This document shows, piece after piece, positions 51,492-60,469 of a DNA stretch of 64,000 nt. Origin of the DNA: Ruminococcus hominis (GTDB lineage: Bacteria > Bacillota > Clostridia > Lachnospirales > Lachnospiraceae); contig NZ_JACOPE010000001.1 in assembly GCF_014287355.1 (NCBI RefSeq), forward strand, positions 620,001-684,000, written 5' to 3'. Position 1 is the first letter of the stretch. The number at the start of each line of letters is the position of its first letter. The translations under genes and the position numbers were made by a program. The notes beneath the pieces are model-generated. The model saw nothing but the letters and a program-made list of their open reading frames with translations. It did not search any database and was not told where the DNA came from.

Positions 51492-52175
51492 ATGGACGAA
51501 AGAATATTAGACACTATTAGAGGTGGATTGATCGTATCGTGCCAGGCATTGGAAAATGAACCATTGCACAGTTCCTATATTATGCAGAGGATGGCGGTGG
51601 CTGCTATGTACGGAGGTGCTGTTGGCATTCGTGCAAATTCCGTTTCGGATATTTTGGAAATTCGAAAAGAGGTAAAGCTTCCAGTAATTGGAATTATAAA
51701 AAGGGTATATGATGATTCTGATGTGTATATCACGCCATCAATGAAAGAGGTAGACGAATTGATGACGGTTCGTCCGGAGATTATTGCATTGGATGCAACA
51801 AAGAGGATGAGACCAGGAAAGAGAAGCTTAGAAGATTTCTTTGCTGAAGTAAGAGCAAAATATCCAGAGCAGATTTTTATGGCAGATTGTTCCACTTTGG
51901 AAGAGGGACTAAATGCTGCGAAAATCGGGTTTGACATTTTAGGAACTACTTTATCTGGTTATACATCTTATTCAAAAGGAAGTGAACTTCCTAATATGGA
52001 GTTGATTCAACAGTTAGTGGAAAGTGGAGAAAAACCGGTAATTGCAGAAGGTGGTATCTGGACACCGGAGCAACTGAAACATATTTTGGGTACTGGTGTA
52101 TTAGCAGCTGTGGTAGGAACGGCAATTACGAGGCCGATGGAAATTACAAAAAGATTCGTGAATGCGATAGAGTAA
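51492..52175 (+). CDS. nanE: N-acetylmannosamine-6-phosphate 2-epimerase
   Basis: A 227-residue TIM-barrel epimerase. The family signatures are G-G-L-I-V-S-C-Q-A near residue 10, G-I-I-K-R with the catalytic lysine near residue 66, D-A-T-K-R near residue 99, and G-T-T-L-S-G-Y-T near residue 151. It converts ManNAc-6-phosphate to GlcNAc-6-phosphate, the step that links sialic acid to aminosugar metabolism. The ribosome site is GAAAGGAAGG. It is the firmest evidence that this locus handles sialic acid. Confidence 0.95.
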   Translation: MDERILDTIRGGLIVSCQALENEPLHSSYIMQRMAVAAMYGGAVGIRANSVSDILEIRKEVKLPVIGIIKRVYDDSDVYITPSMKEVDELMTVRPEIIALDATKRMRPGKRSLEDFFAEVRAKYPEQIFMADCSTLEEGLNAAKIGFDILGTTLSGYTSYSKGSELPNMELIQQLVESGEKPVIAEGGIWTPEQLKHILGTGVLAAVVGTAITRPMEITKRFVNAIE

Positions 52176-52191
52176 AATAGAAATATTTGAC

Positions 52192-52203
52192 GAAAATTTT
52201 CGA
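52192..52203. promoter_or_regulatory. Palindromic box before the ROK kinase gene
   Basis: CGAAAATTTTCG is a perfect 12-bp palindrome followed by GAAAATATT, similar to the boxes at 45767-45810. It may be an internal site for the RpiR regulator. Confidence 0.4.
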
Positions 52204-52236
52204 AAATATTGGACTGTATCGTAAATAGGAGTTAAA

Positions 52237-53136
52237 ATGAAATTAGTAGTACTAGATATTGGCGGAACTTCTATAAAATATGCGAAATATGAAGATGGAA
52301 TACTAAAGAATTTTTCGGAACGTTCGACAGATGCAAAAAAAAGTGGGGCATATGTGGTACAGAATGCTGTCGAGATTATCCAATCATTAAAACCGTTTGA
52401 CGGAATTGGAATCAGTACAGCGGGACAGGTGGATTCTGCCAGCGGCTGTATCCGTTATGCAAATGAAAATATACCAGGATATACCGGTATGAAAATAAGA
52501 GAAATTCTGGAAAATGAGTTTGGGGTTCCAACAGCAGTAGAAAATGATGTGAATGCTGCAGCTCTCGGAGAAGGATACTTCGGTGCGGCGAAAGGAATGT
52601 CGGAATATCTATGTCTGACATATGGAACCGGAGTTGGAGGCGCCGTTGTAATCGACGGAAAGATATTTAAAGGATTTGCAGGATCAGCAGGAGAGTTTGG
52701 GAGCATGATCATTCATGGAGAGGAAGTTCGTCAGGGCGTTCGGATCAGTGGATGCTATGAAGATTATGCATCAACAAGTGCTCTTGTTCGAAGAGTTTCA
52801 AAAGAGGCAGTACAAGTTGCAAACGGCAGAGAGGTGTTTGAACATATTGATATGCCGGAAGTGAAGAGGGTAGTAGATGATTGGATACAGGAGATAGCAC
52901 ATGGACTGGTAACGTTGATTCATGTTTTTAATCCAAGAAGCGTGATTATTGGTGGTGGTGTTATGGTACAGGAATATGTTGCTGAATCAGTACGAACTGT
53001 TGTAAGTGAGCGAATTATGCCGAGTTTCAGAGATGTAGAGATTTCGGTGGCGAGTCTTGGAAATAAGGCCGGGCTTTGGGGAGCAGTTTATATTGCAGAA
53101 CAGAAACTGAAAATACCGGAAACTACAATTCTGTAA
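52237..53136 (+). CDS. nanK: ROK family kinase, probable N-acetylmannosamine kinase
   Basis: A 299-residue ROK-family sugar kinase. L-D-I-G-G-T-S-I-K-Y near the N-terminus binds phosphate, E-N-D-V-N-A-A-A near residue 104 holds the catalytic aspartate, and G-T-G-V-G-G-A follows. In the usual zinc-binding block (C-G-C-x-G-C-x-E type) only G-C-Y-E remains, so three of the cysteines are missing and the structural zinc is probably absent. Directly behind nanE, it most likely makes ManNAc-6-phosphate. A glucokinase-like role cannot be ruled out. Confidence 0.82.
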   Translation: MKLVVLDIGGTSIKYAKYEDGILKNFSERSTDAKKSGAYVVQNAVEIIQSLKPFDGIGISTAGQVDSASGCIRYANENIPGYTGMKIREILENEFGVPTAVENDVNAAALGEGYFGAAKGMSEYLCLTYGTGVGGAVVIDGKIFKGFAGSAGEFGSMIIHGEEVRQGVRISGCYEDYASTSALVRRVSKEAVQVANGREVFEHIDMPEVKRVVDDWIQEIAHGLVTLIHVFNPRSVIIGGGVMVQEYVAESVRTVVSERIMPSFRDVEISVASLGNKAGLWGAVYIAEQKLKIPETTIL

Positions 53137-53153
53137 GCTCAGAAGGGAGGATT

Positions 53154-54017
53154 ATGAATCAAGATAATTTTATAACACAGATACGTTTGGAGTATCAGTA
53201 TTTGACAAAGGCAGAAAAAAAGGTAGCAGATTACATTTTAGAGAATGCACAGGAGGTACTTTTTATGTCCATTACAGATCTTGCGGCAGCCTGCAAGGTC
53301 GGAGAGACGACTGTGTTTCGATTTTGTAAAAGTATGAAGTTACAAGGTTATCAGGAATTCAGAATCCAGTTATCTTTAAGTATGCAGAACGAAGAAGAAA
53401 AAAGTGAACAAGAGACATTAAACGGAAATATTGGAATGGAAGATTCTTTTTCGATGATGGTTCAAAAATTATTAAATTCAAATATGAGTGTATTGATGGA
53501 AACGAATGCACTGCTTAACGAAGATACTATTGAGGCATTAGTCGATAAGATGATAAGTGCAAAACGGATTTTCTTCTTCGGTGTTGGTGCAAGTCAGGTG
53601 ATGGCGATGTCTTTCACAAATAAGTTCTTGCGTATTTCCAACAAGGTGTACTGCTTTACAGATTCACATATGCAGACGATGGTGGCATCTACACTCGAGC
53701 CAGATGATGTTGCAATTGTGGTGTCCTATTCAGGATCCACAAAGGATTCTCTTCTTTTTGCAAAACTGGCGAAGAGCAAAGGAGCGTATGTAGCAGGAAT
53801 TACCAAACATAAAAAGTCACCACTGACGAATTATGTTGATGTTGTTCTGCTTTGTGGTGCGAATGAAGGACCACTGCAAGGTGGCTCAACGACAGCAGTA
53901 ATGAGTCAGATGTTTATTATGGATGTGCTATACATAGAATTTTATCGTAAGACATACGATGATAGTTACGAAAACAATCAAAAAACATCTCAGTCAATTA
54001 TCGATAAGATGTATTAG
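53154..54017 (+). CDS. MurR/RpiR family regulator of the sialic-acid locus
   Basis: A 287-residue regulator. The N-terminal HTH_6 domain (about residues 1-75) has L-T-K-A-E-K-K-V-A-D-Y-I and E-T-T-V-F-R-F-C-K, and the C-terminal SIS domain has F-F-G-V-G-A-S and V-S-Y-S-G-S-T-K-D, which bind phosphosugars. ATG 53154 follows GAAGGGAGG; the longer frame lies inside nanK. RpiR proteins called NanR control sialic-acid operons in several Firmicutes and respond to ManNAc-6-P, so this role is likely here. Confidence 0.9.
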   Translation: MNQDNFITQIRLEYQYLTKAEKKVADYILENAQEVLFMSITDLAAACKVGETTVFRFCKSMKLQGYQEFRIQLSLSMQNEEEKSEQETLNGNIGMEDSFSMMVQKLLNSNMSVLMETNALLNEDTIEALVDKMISAKRIFFFGVGASQVMAMSFTNKFLRISNKVYCFTDSHMQTMVASTLEPDDVAIVVSYSGSTKDSLLFAKLAKSKGAYVAGITKHKKSPLTNYVDVVLLCGANEGPLQGGSTTAVMSQMFIMDVLYIEFYRKTYDDSYENNQKTSQSIIDKMY

Positions 54018-54039
54018 ATCGATTGGGAAAAGAGCAAAA

Positions 54040-54080
54040 GATACCTCAGGCATAGACAAACATATGGTGAGGTGTTTTTT
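54040..54080 (+). terminator. Terminator of the sialic-acid operon
   Basis: ATACCTCA pairs with TGAGGTGT across a partly folded loop and is followed by TTTTTT. It separates the locus from the etf genes. Confidence 0.75.
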
Positions 54081-54124
54081 GTATACCCAAAAAGCAGGTA
54101 AAAGTGTAGTGTAGGAGGAAAAAC

Positions 54125-54913
54125 ATGAAAATTCTTGTTTGTATTAAGCAGGTTCCGGGAACAACAATGGTTGAAGTGGATGAGGAAACCGGAGTTTTGA
54201 AACGGGATGGAGTAGAATCAAAAATGAATCCGTTTGATTTGTTTGCGATTGAACAAGCATTATCACTTCGGGAGATGTATGGAGGAAACGTTGATGTGAT
54301 TTCTATGGGGCCCGGGCAGGCCGCAGCAGTGTTAAAAGAGGCAGTTTATATGGGGGCTGACAAAGGAATTCTAATCAGTGATCGCAGTTTTGCAGGGGCC
54401 GATGTTGTTGCAACGAGTTATACGTTAAGCCAAGGAGTTCAAAAGGCAGGTCAATATGATTTGATTATCTGCGGAAAACAGACAACAGATGGGGATACTG
54501 CACAAGTTGGACCAGAGATGGCAGAATGTCTGCATATGGTGCATGTGGCAAATGTAGAACAAGTAGTTGCAGTAGAGAAAAATGATATTATTGTTTTAGA
54601 AAATCAAGAGAATTACCAAAGAGAACTACGGTTGGCAATGCCGTGTCTTTTGACAATTGAGAAGGATGCGAATACTCCGAGACTTCCATCATATAAAAGA
54701 AAATTGGAAAAAAGAGAATTGGAAATAGAGACAATTACACTTGCTGATTTCGCAGATAAGGATAAAAAGCATTATGGTTTGGCGGGGTCTCCAACTCAGG
54801 TAGAACGCATTTTTCCACCGGAAAAAAATATGTCGAGTCAACGTTATGAAGGTGATGCGTCAGAATTAGGGAATGTATTGTTTGGATTACTTCATGAGAA
54901 AAAATTTGTGTAA
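54125..54913 (+). CDS. etfB: Electron transfer flavoprotein beta subunit
   Basis: A 262-residue EtfB. The chain begins K-I-L-V-C-I-K-Q-V-P-G-T, has D-L-I-I-C-G-K-Q-T-T-D-G-D-T-A-Q-V-G-P near residue 117, the nucleotide-binding signature, and the R-L-P-S-Y-K-R-K segment. It pairs with EtfA encoded next and with the FAD-dependent dehydrogenase that follows. In Acetobacterium such a trio (LctB, LctC, LctD) oxidises lactate with NAD by electron confurcation. GTAGGAGG precedes the start. Confidence 0.9.
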   Translation: MKILVCIKQVPGTTMVEVDEETGVLKRDGVESKMNPFDLFAIEQALSLREMYGGNVDVISMGPGQAAAVLKEAVYMGADKGILISDRSFAGADVVATSYTLSQGVQKAGQYDLIICGKQTTDGDTAQVGPEMAECLHMVHVANVEQVVAVEKNDIIVLENQENYQRELRLAMPCLLTIEKDANTPRLPSYKRKLEKRELEIETITLADFADKDKKHYGLAGSPTQVERIFPPEKNMSSQRYEGDASELGNVLFGLLHEKKFV

Positions 54914-54975
54914 GAATTTGTTGGGGCTACGCATTTATTGCGTTGAACATAACGAAATGTGATGGAGGAAATGAA

Positions 54976-56169
54976 ATGGGATTTTTAAAAGTTCATCAAG
55001 AGTCAGTAACTCCTGAAATTGCAGAAAAAATGTGTGAGATTTGTCCGTTCCATGCGATTTCTTATAACGAAGGAAAATTGGAAATCGGTGCAGGATGTAA
55101 AATGTGTAAGTTATGTGTAAAGAACGGAGTCTCAGGAGTTGTAACTTATGAAGAAGAGGAAGTAGAAGAAATAGATAAAAGTCTTTGGAATGGGATTGCT
55201 GTATTTGCAGAATGGGAAGATGGGAAGATACATCCGGTTGTGTATGAACTGCTAGGAAAAGCAAGAGAACTAGCGAAGGTAAATGCGCATCCTGTATATG
55301 CATTGTTAGTTGGGTGTGGGCTAGAAGATGCAACAGAAGAATTGAGACATTATGGAGTAGACTGTGTATATTGTTATGATGCAGAACTGTTGCAAGAATA
55401 TCAAGTTGATTCTTATGCAAATGTGGTGGGGGATTTTGTGGAAAAAGTTCATCCTTCCGTGATGATGTTTGGTGCTACGGTGAAGGGACGTTCACTTGCT
55501 CCGAGAGCAGCGGCAAGATTTCATACAGGATTAACAGCTGATTGTACGGTGTTGGAAATGAAGGATAATACAGATCTTGTACAGATTCGACCAGCATTTG
55601 GCGGAAATATTATGGCGCAGATTATTACCCCGAATTCTCGGCCACAGTTTTGTACAGTGCGGTATAAAGTGTTTTCGGCACCCAAAAGAACAGATGAGGT
55701 GTCAGGACACATTGAAAAAATGGTATTGACTGAAGAAAAGATGCAGTCAAAGGTTCAGTTGGAGAAGAAAATCGAAAAGCCAAAGACGATTGATATTGCG
55801 GAAGCAGACGTAATTGTAGCTGTTGGAAGAGGTTTGCAAAGTCAGAATGATTTGACACTGGTTCAGGAATTTGCAGATAAATTGGGGGCGCAGATGGCGT
55901 GTACTCGTCCGTTAATTGAAGCGGGGTGGTTTGATCCCAAGAGACAGATTGGCCTGAGTGGAAGAACTGTAAAGCCAAAATTGATTATCACAATTGGCAT
56001 TTCTGGATCAGTACAGTTTGTTGCGGGAATGAAAGGTGCAGAGTGTATCGTTGCAATTAATCAGGATAAAAATGCAAGTATATTTGATGTAGCGCATTAT
56101 TGTTTTGTGGGAGACTTATATGAGATTCTTCCGCAGCTTTTAGCACAGCTGAAAGGAGGTACAAAATGA
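54976..56169 (+). CDS. etfA: Electron transfer flavoprotein alpha subunit with ferredoxin domain
   Basis: A 397-residue EtfA with an N-terminal ferredoxin-like domain: C-E-I-C-P-F-H-A near residue 19 and C-K-M-C-K-L-C near residue 40 give enough cysteines for one [4Fe-4S] cluster. The C-terminal FAD domain has G-L-S-G-R-T-V-K-P and [12 protein letters not shown]. This architecture is that of the lactate dehydrogenase-associated Etf (LctC). ATG 54976 is used because GGAGGA lies 6 bases upstream; an earlier frame start has no ribosome site. Confidence 0.92.
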   Translation: MGFLKVHQESVTPEIAEKMCEICPFHAISYNEGKLEIGAGCKMCKLCVKNGVSGVVTYEEEEVEEIDKSLWNGIAVFAEWEDGKIHPVVYELLGKARELAKVNAHPVYALLVGCGLEDATEELRHYGVDCVYCYDAELLQEYQVDSYANVVGDFVEKVHPSVMMFGATVKGRSLAPRAAARFHTGLTADCTVLEMKDNTDLVQIRPAFGGNIMAQIITPNSRPQFCTVRYKVFSAPKRTDEVSGHIEKMVLTEEKMQSKVQLEKKIEKPKTIDIAEADVIVAVGRGLQSQNDLTLVQEFADKLGAQMACTRPLIEAGWFDPKRQIGLSGRTVKPKLIITIGISGSVQFVAGMKGAECIVAINQDKNASIFDVAHYCFVGDLYEILPQLLAQLKGGTK

Positions 56170-57560
56170 GTCTGACAAATGAACAGCTATCCTTTTTAAA
56201 AAAAATAGTAGATTCTTCTCGTGTATGGATTGGAGAAGAAATAGGTGAAGACTATAGTCATGATGAATTGGGGGGAGTATCAGGATATCCGGATATTCTG
56301 ATTAAGGTATTGTCTACAGAGGAAATTGCCGCGATTATGAAATATGCATATGAACAGGAGATTCCGGTTGTGGTGAGAGGATCAGGAACAGGTCTGGTTG
56401 GTGCAGCAGTTGCTATTAAAGGTGGAATTATGTTGGAAACAACGATGATGAATCATATTCTGGAATTGGATGAAGAGAATCTGACTGTTACAGTTGAACC
56501 AGGTGTTCTTTTAATGGAATTGGCCAAATATGCAGAAGATCATCAGTTTTTGTATCCACCAGATCCAGGAGAAAAATCCGCAACTATTGGTGGGAATGTA
56601 AGTACGAATGCAGGAGGTATGCGAGCAGTAAAGTATGGTGTTACAAGGGATTATGTCCGTGGAATGACAGTGGTACTACCAAATGGAACAATTGAACATC
56701 TGGGAGGAAAAATCGTAAAGAACAGTTCGGGGTATAGTCTGAAAGATCTGTTAATAGGATCTGAAGGAACACTTGCTATTATTACAGAGTTGATTTTGAA
56801 GTTAGTTCCGTTGCCGGAGAAAAGTGTTAGCCTGTTAATTCCATACGCAAAAATGGAAGATGCAATTGGGGCGGTACCGGAAATTATTCGATTGAAATCC
56901 AGTCCAACAGCGATTGAATTTATGGAACGAGAGGTAATCTGTTTCGCAGAGGAATTTCTTGGAAAGAAATTCCCAGATACAAAAAATCCGGCATATTTAT
57001 TGTTGACATTTGATGGAAATTCAGAAGCCCAAGTAGAAAGAGAGTATGATAAAGTTGCTGGATATTGTCTGGAACACGGCGCTTTAGATGTTTTTTTGGT
57101 GGATACTCCAGAACGAAAAGATGCAGTTTGGTCCGCAAGAGGGGCATTTTTGGAAGCAATTAAAGCATCAACGACAGAAATGGATGAATGTGATGTTGTT
57201 GTTCCGAGAAATCGAATTGCTGAGTTTATCAGGTATACACATGAACTTGCAATGAAGTATGATATTCGAATTCCAAGTTTTGGACATGCAGGTGATGGAA
57301 ATCTGCATATATACATATGCAGGGATAAATTAGATGAACAAGTCTGGAAAGAAAAACTGGAAAAGGTTTTTGAAGAGATGTATGAAAAGGCTGCGGAAGT
57401 TGGTGGTGCTGTTTCAGGTGAACATGGAATTGGATTTGCAAAAAAAGAATATTTGAGAGAGCAGATTGGAGAAGAACAGATAAGGATTATGCGTGGAATA
57501 AAACAAGTATTTGATCCGAAAGGTCTGTTGAATCCGGGAAAAGTGATTAGTGGAGAATAG
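56166..57560 (+). CDS. FAD-binding D-lactate/glycolate dehydrogenase (LctD-like)
   Basis: A 464-residue flavoprotein of the GlcD/LctD group. The FAD_binding_4 domain has [11 protein letters not shown] near residue 71 and [11 protein letters not shown] near residue 136. The C-terminal domain has [11 protein letters not shown], with metal-binding histidines, and S-G-E-H-G-I-G near residue 418. Its ATG overlaps the etfA stop (ATGA), so the three subunits are translated together. Likely role: oxidation of lactate, feeding electrons to Etf. No lactate permease or racemase is seen here, and another 2-hydroxyacid is possible. Confidence 0.9.
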   Translation: MSLTNEQLSFLKKIVDSSRVWIGEEIGEDYSHDELGGVSGYPDILIKVLSTEEIAAIMKYAYEQEIPVVVRGSGTGLVGAAVAIKGGIMLETTMMNHILELDEENLTVTVEPGVLLMELAKYAEDHQFLYPPDPGEKSATIGGNVSTNAGGMRAVKYGVTRDYVRGMTVVLPNGTIEHLGGKIVKNSSGYSLKDLLIGSEGTLAIITELILKLVPLPEKSVSLLIPYAKMEDAIGAVPEIIRLKSSPTAIEFMEREVICFAEEFLGKKFPDTKNPAYLLLTFDGNSEAQVEREYDKVAGYCLEHGALDVFLVDTPERKDAVWSARGAFLEAIKASTTEMDECDVVVPRNRIAEFIRYTHELAMKYDIRIPSFGHAGDGNLHIYICRDKLDEQVWKEKLEKVFEEMYEKAAEVGGAVSGEHGIGFAKKEYLREQIGEEQIRIMRGIKQVFDPKGLLNPGKVISGE

Positions 57561-57598
57561 ATTACGCCGCATCTTCGCCGTTTCCCCAAGGTGTTCTT

Positions 57599-57661
57599 GT
57601 TGTGTGGATTCCTACTGTCTTGGATAACGTAGTGTGTCTAAGACATAGAAATCCCCACAAT
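57599..57661. terminator. Bidirectional hairpin between convergent genes
   Basis: TTGTGTGGATT at 57600-57610 pairs with AATCCCCACAA at 57650-57660 (one G-U), with an inner TGTCTTGGA/TCTAAGACA stem. It separates the convergent dehydrogenase and MerR genes. Confidence 0.5.
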
Positions 57662-57671
57662 TGCTAATACA

Positions 57672-58511
57672 TTAAAAAGACACAATTGGAAAAGAAATTC
57701 GGGTGATGTAGTTCGTTTCGTCATCCACGGCCAGTTCATCAAATATGGCTTCTTTATAGCAGAATTCTCCTGGTGTGAGACCATTGCTTTCAAGAAAGGC
57801 GAACAATGCATGGTACGCCAGAGAAGCGTCATAATAATCCCCTTTTAAATAGCAGACAGCATAAGTGCCCGCCGGTTTGATCATACAGGAATGATGTTCC
57901 GATGGGAATGCGATTTTTGTGAAGAAATAGAGATAAGTATCCGGGAGATTGTGGCGGGCTGCATTGACTGAGATAATGGCACCATAAGGATGCTCCGTGG
58001 TCAAGTCCTCGTGGCAGCAGTAGCTGATATGCTGGCACAGTGCCGGAAAGAGTTCCGTGTTGTCGCTGGAATTCAGAGCCGGGCTTGTGATCAGATATTC
58101 TTCCGGACAGCTCTCCAGTGTCACAGATGAGACAGTTCCGTCAAATTCAAGGCGTTCGCCAATCTCAAGTAATTCCAGTTTTGTCTGGATGACCTGTTCG
58201 ATTCGTTTCAGATGCTTCAGTTCCAGTCGTACTTTTTCCTGCTGTTCCAACAATAATTGTTTCAGATTTTCAGGATCTTTGGAATCAATGTATTGTTTGA
58301 TCTCTTTCAGAGGCATTCCAATGTCTTTCAGACATGTGATTGTAAAAAATACATCACATTGGCTTTTTGTGTAATATCGGTATCCCTTGTCGTCAGTCAG
58401 AACTGGTGAGAACAGACCGATTTCATCGTAATGGAACAAAGTTCGTTTATTTGTATTGCATAATTTTGCAAAATTCCCGGTTTTTATACATGGTTTGTTT
58501 AATTTCCGCAT
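57672..58511 (-). CDS. MerR family regulator with GyrI-like effector domain
   Basis: A 279-residue MerR regulator. The helix-turn-helix and wing are near residues 9-45 (K-R-T-L-F-H-Y-D-E-I-G-L-F, then G-Y-R-Y-Y), followed by a coiled coil of Leu/Glu/Lys repeats (residues 75-115) and a C-terminal GyrI/BmrR-like ligand domain of about 150 residues. AGGATAAG precedes the start. Divergent from the aminotransferase gene, whose promoter has the 19-bp spacer and dyad that MerR proteins remodel, so it probably activates that gene in response to a small molecule. Confidence 0.88.
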   Translation of the reverse strand: MRKLNKPCIKTGNFAKLCNTNKRTLFHYDEIGLFSPVLTDDKGYRYYTKSQCDVFFTITCLKDIGMPLKEIKQYIDSKDPENLKQLLLEQQEKVRLELKHLKRIEQVIQTKLELLEIGERLEFDGTVSSVTLESCPEEYLITSPALNSSDNTELFPALCQHISYCCHEDLTTEHPYGAIISVNAARHNLPDTYLYFFTKIAFPSEHHSCMIKPAGTYAVCYLKGDYYDASLAYHALFAFLESNGLTPGEFCYKEAIFDELAVDDETNYITRISFPIVSF

Positions 58512-58529
58512 ATTTATTCGCTTATCCTA

Positions 58530-58560
58530 TTGACTATACCGTAACGGTATACTTTATTAT
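58530..58560 (+). promoter_or_regulatory. MerR-type promoter with 19-bp spacer
   Basis: TTGACT at 58530-58535 and TATTAT at 58555-58560 are 19 bp apart. Between them lies a perfect dyad, TATACCGT-A-ACGGTATA (58535-58551). Overlong spacers with a central dyad are the hallmark of MerR-activated promoters. Confidence 0.88.
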
Positions 58561-58654
58561 AGTTGCCGATTTATGGTAAATCAATACAGAAAAAAAACAA
58601 AAGAGAGTATGACGGTTCCGTTTGCAGGGAATCGCGAAGAGAGGAGGTAATATT

Positions 58655-59833
58655 ATGCCAGGATTAAGTGACAGAGTTCAAACATTTACAGATTCCGCCA
58701 TCCGCAGAATGACAAGAATCAGCGACGAATATGGAGCAATCAATTTATCGCAGGGATTTCCGGATTTTGATCCGCCGAAGGAGATTATGGATGCACTTGC
58801 GAAAGCTGCATATGCAGGACCACATCAATATTCCGTGACATTTGGTGCGGAGAATTTCAGAGAGGCACTTGCAAGAAAGCAGGGGGGAGCAATCGGAAGA
58901 GAGATTGACCCGGAGAAAGAAATCGTAGTGACTTGTGGTGGAACAGAGGCGATGATGTGTGCGATGATGACAATCTGTAATCCGGGGGACAAGGTGATGG
59001 TATTCTCTCCGTTTTATGAGAACTACGGAGCGGATGCGATTCTTTCCGGAGCAGAGCCAATCTACATTCCACTCGTACCGCCGGAGTATGGATTTGATAT
59101 CCGTTTGGTGGAAGAAGGCTTTCGTCAGGGGGCGAAGGCAATCATTGTCTGTAACCCGTCCAATCCGTGCGGAAAGGTGTTTACAGAAGAAGAATTAACT
59201 GCAATCGGAGAGCTTGCGGTGAAATACGATGGATTTGTTGTGACGGATGAAGTATATGAGCATATGGTGTATGCACCGAATCATCACACTTGCATGGCAT
59301 CCCTGCCGGGAATGTATGAGCATACGATTACATGTAATTCTCTTTCCAAAACATATTCCATCACCGGCTGGAGACTTGGTTATCTGATCGGACCGGAAGA
59401 AGTGATTGAGGCAGCGAAGAAGGTACATGATTTCCTGACTGTCGGAGCGGCAGCACCATTGCAGGAAGCAGCTGTGACAGGATTGAATTTCCCTCAGTCA
59501 TACTATGATGATCTGCTGGAGCTTTACACGGAAAAGCGTGCGTATTTCCTTGATGGGCTGGATCGGATCGGTCTGAAGCACAATGTTCCGCAGGGAACTT
59601 ATTTTGTGATGATCGACATTCAGGAATATCTCAATCTGCCACAGTTTGCAGGATATACAGATCTGGAATTCTGTGAATGGATGATTCGGAATATCGGAGT
59701 GGCAGCAGTTCCGGGATCCAGTTTCTTCAAAGAAGAAGTAAACAACTTGATCCGACTGCATTTTGCGAGAGAAAAATCGACGATGGATGAGGCACTGAAC
59801 CGTTTGGCGAAGTTACAGGAGCTAGTGAAATAA
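58655..59833 (+). CDS. Class I/II pyridoxal-phosphate aminotransferase
   Basis: A 392-residue fold-type I aminotransferase. N-L-S-Q-G-F-P-D-F near residue 32 is the usual opening, V-C-N-P-S-N-P-C-G-K near residue 164 positions the cofactor, and S-L-S-K-T-Y-S-I-T-G-W-R-L-G-Y holds the PLP lysine near residue 230. It belongs near the MalY/KatA/AspC-like enzymes, with amino donor unknown. ATG 58655 follows GAGGAGGT. Its control by a MerR-type promoter is unusual for a biosynthetic aminotransferase and suggests response to a toxic or signalling compound. Its stop overlaps the start of a dead alcohol dehydrogenase. Confidence 0.88.
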   Translation: MPGLSDRVQTFTDSAIRRMTRISDEYGAINLSQGFPDFDPPKEIMDALAKAAYAGPHQYSVTFGAENFREALARKQGGAIGREIDPEKEIVVTCGGTEAMMCAMMTICNPGDKVMVFSPFYENYGADAILSGAEPIYIPLVPPEYGFDIRLVEEGFRQGAKAIIVCNPSNPCGKVFTEEELTAIGELAVKYDGFVVTDEVYEHMVYAPNHHTCMASLPGMYEHTITCNSLSKTYSITGWRLGYLIGPEEVIEAAKKVHDFLTVGAAAPLQEAAVTGLNFPQSYYDDLLELYTEKRAYFLDGLDRIGLKHNVPQGTYFVMIDIQEYLNLPQFAGYTDLEFCEWMIRNIGVAAVPGSSFFKEEVNNLIRLHFAREKSTMDEALNRLAKLQELVK

Positions 59834-60406
59834 TGAATACAGAAAGTATTTATTTTTGCAATTACTCGATTGGAGAGCATGCATATGACAATGTAACGAA
59901 TGTGTGTGCAAGATACGGAAAGCGGATCCTTCTGTTTGGCGGCGTGAAAGCGTTGTGTGCAGGAAAGGCGCGATTGGAGGCTGCAATAGAAGGAAGCGAA
60001 TACGCGATCGTGGATATTGTGCTGTTTGAACAGGAGTGTACTTATGAAAAAATACATCGCCTTGCACAGCGGGCGAAAGAAGTGCAGGCGGATATGATCT
60101 TTGGAATGGGAGGCGGCAAAGCACTGGATACTGCAAAAGGTGCCGGATCAGTATCTGCAGGCGGGAATGGGAGATACGATCGGAAAATATTTCGAATGTC
60201 ATTTTGTCGTTCGAGTGGATCAACTGACATACAGTTCAGCACTTGGCCGTGAAATCAGCAATATGTGTTATGCGCCGTTGCTGGAGTACGGGGAACAGGC
60301 ATTGGCAGATTCTGTTGATCGTACTCTTTGCGAACCTGGTGCTGTAAAAAGTGGAAAACAGAGGAAATGTGGAAACTATCTTGACAAAGCTCCTCAAATC
60401 GGTTAG
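59833..60406 (+). pseudogene. Iron-containing alcohol dehydrogenase remnant, internally deleted
   Basis: The first 105 codons look intact, with L-F-G-G-V-K-A-L and the nucleotide motif G-M-G-G-G-K-A-L-D-T-A-K near residue 94. The chain then jumps frame into Y-L-Q-A-G-M-G-D-T-I-G-K-Y-F-E and L-T-Y-S-S-A-L-G-R-E-I, which are about 60 residues further along in full-length glycerol-dehydrogenase-like proteins. The C-terminal third with the metal histidines is absent. Its ATG overlaps the aminotransferase stop (TAATG), so it was once the second gene of that operon. Confidence 0.78.
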
Positions 60407-60469
60407 GCTTGTAAACAGATGAAAAATCAAAAGGCTTTGAAAAGAAAAAGTAGCAATCTTTACACCCAT

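Noticed and set aside
59833..60406. Two separate small proteins in overlapping frames
   Set aside because: Both frames match successive parts of one iron-containing alcohol dehydrogenase, so a single broken gene explains them better.
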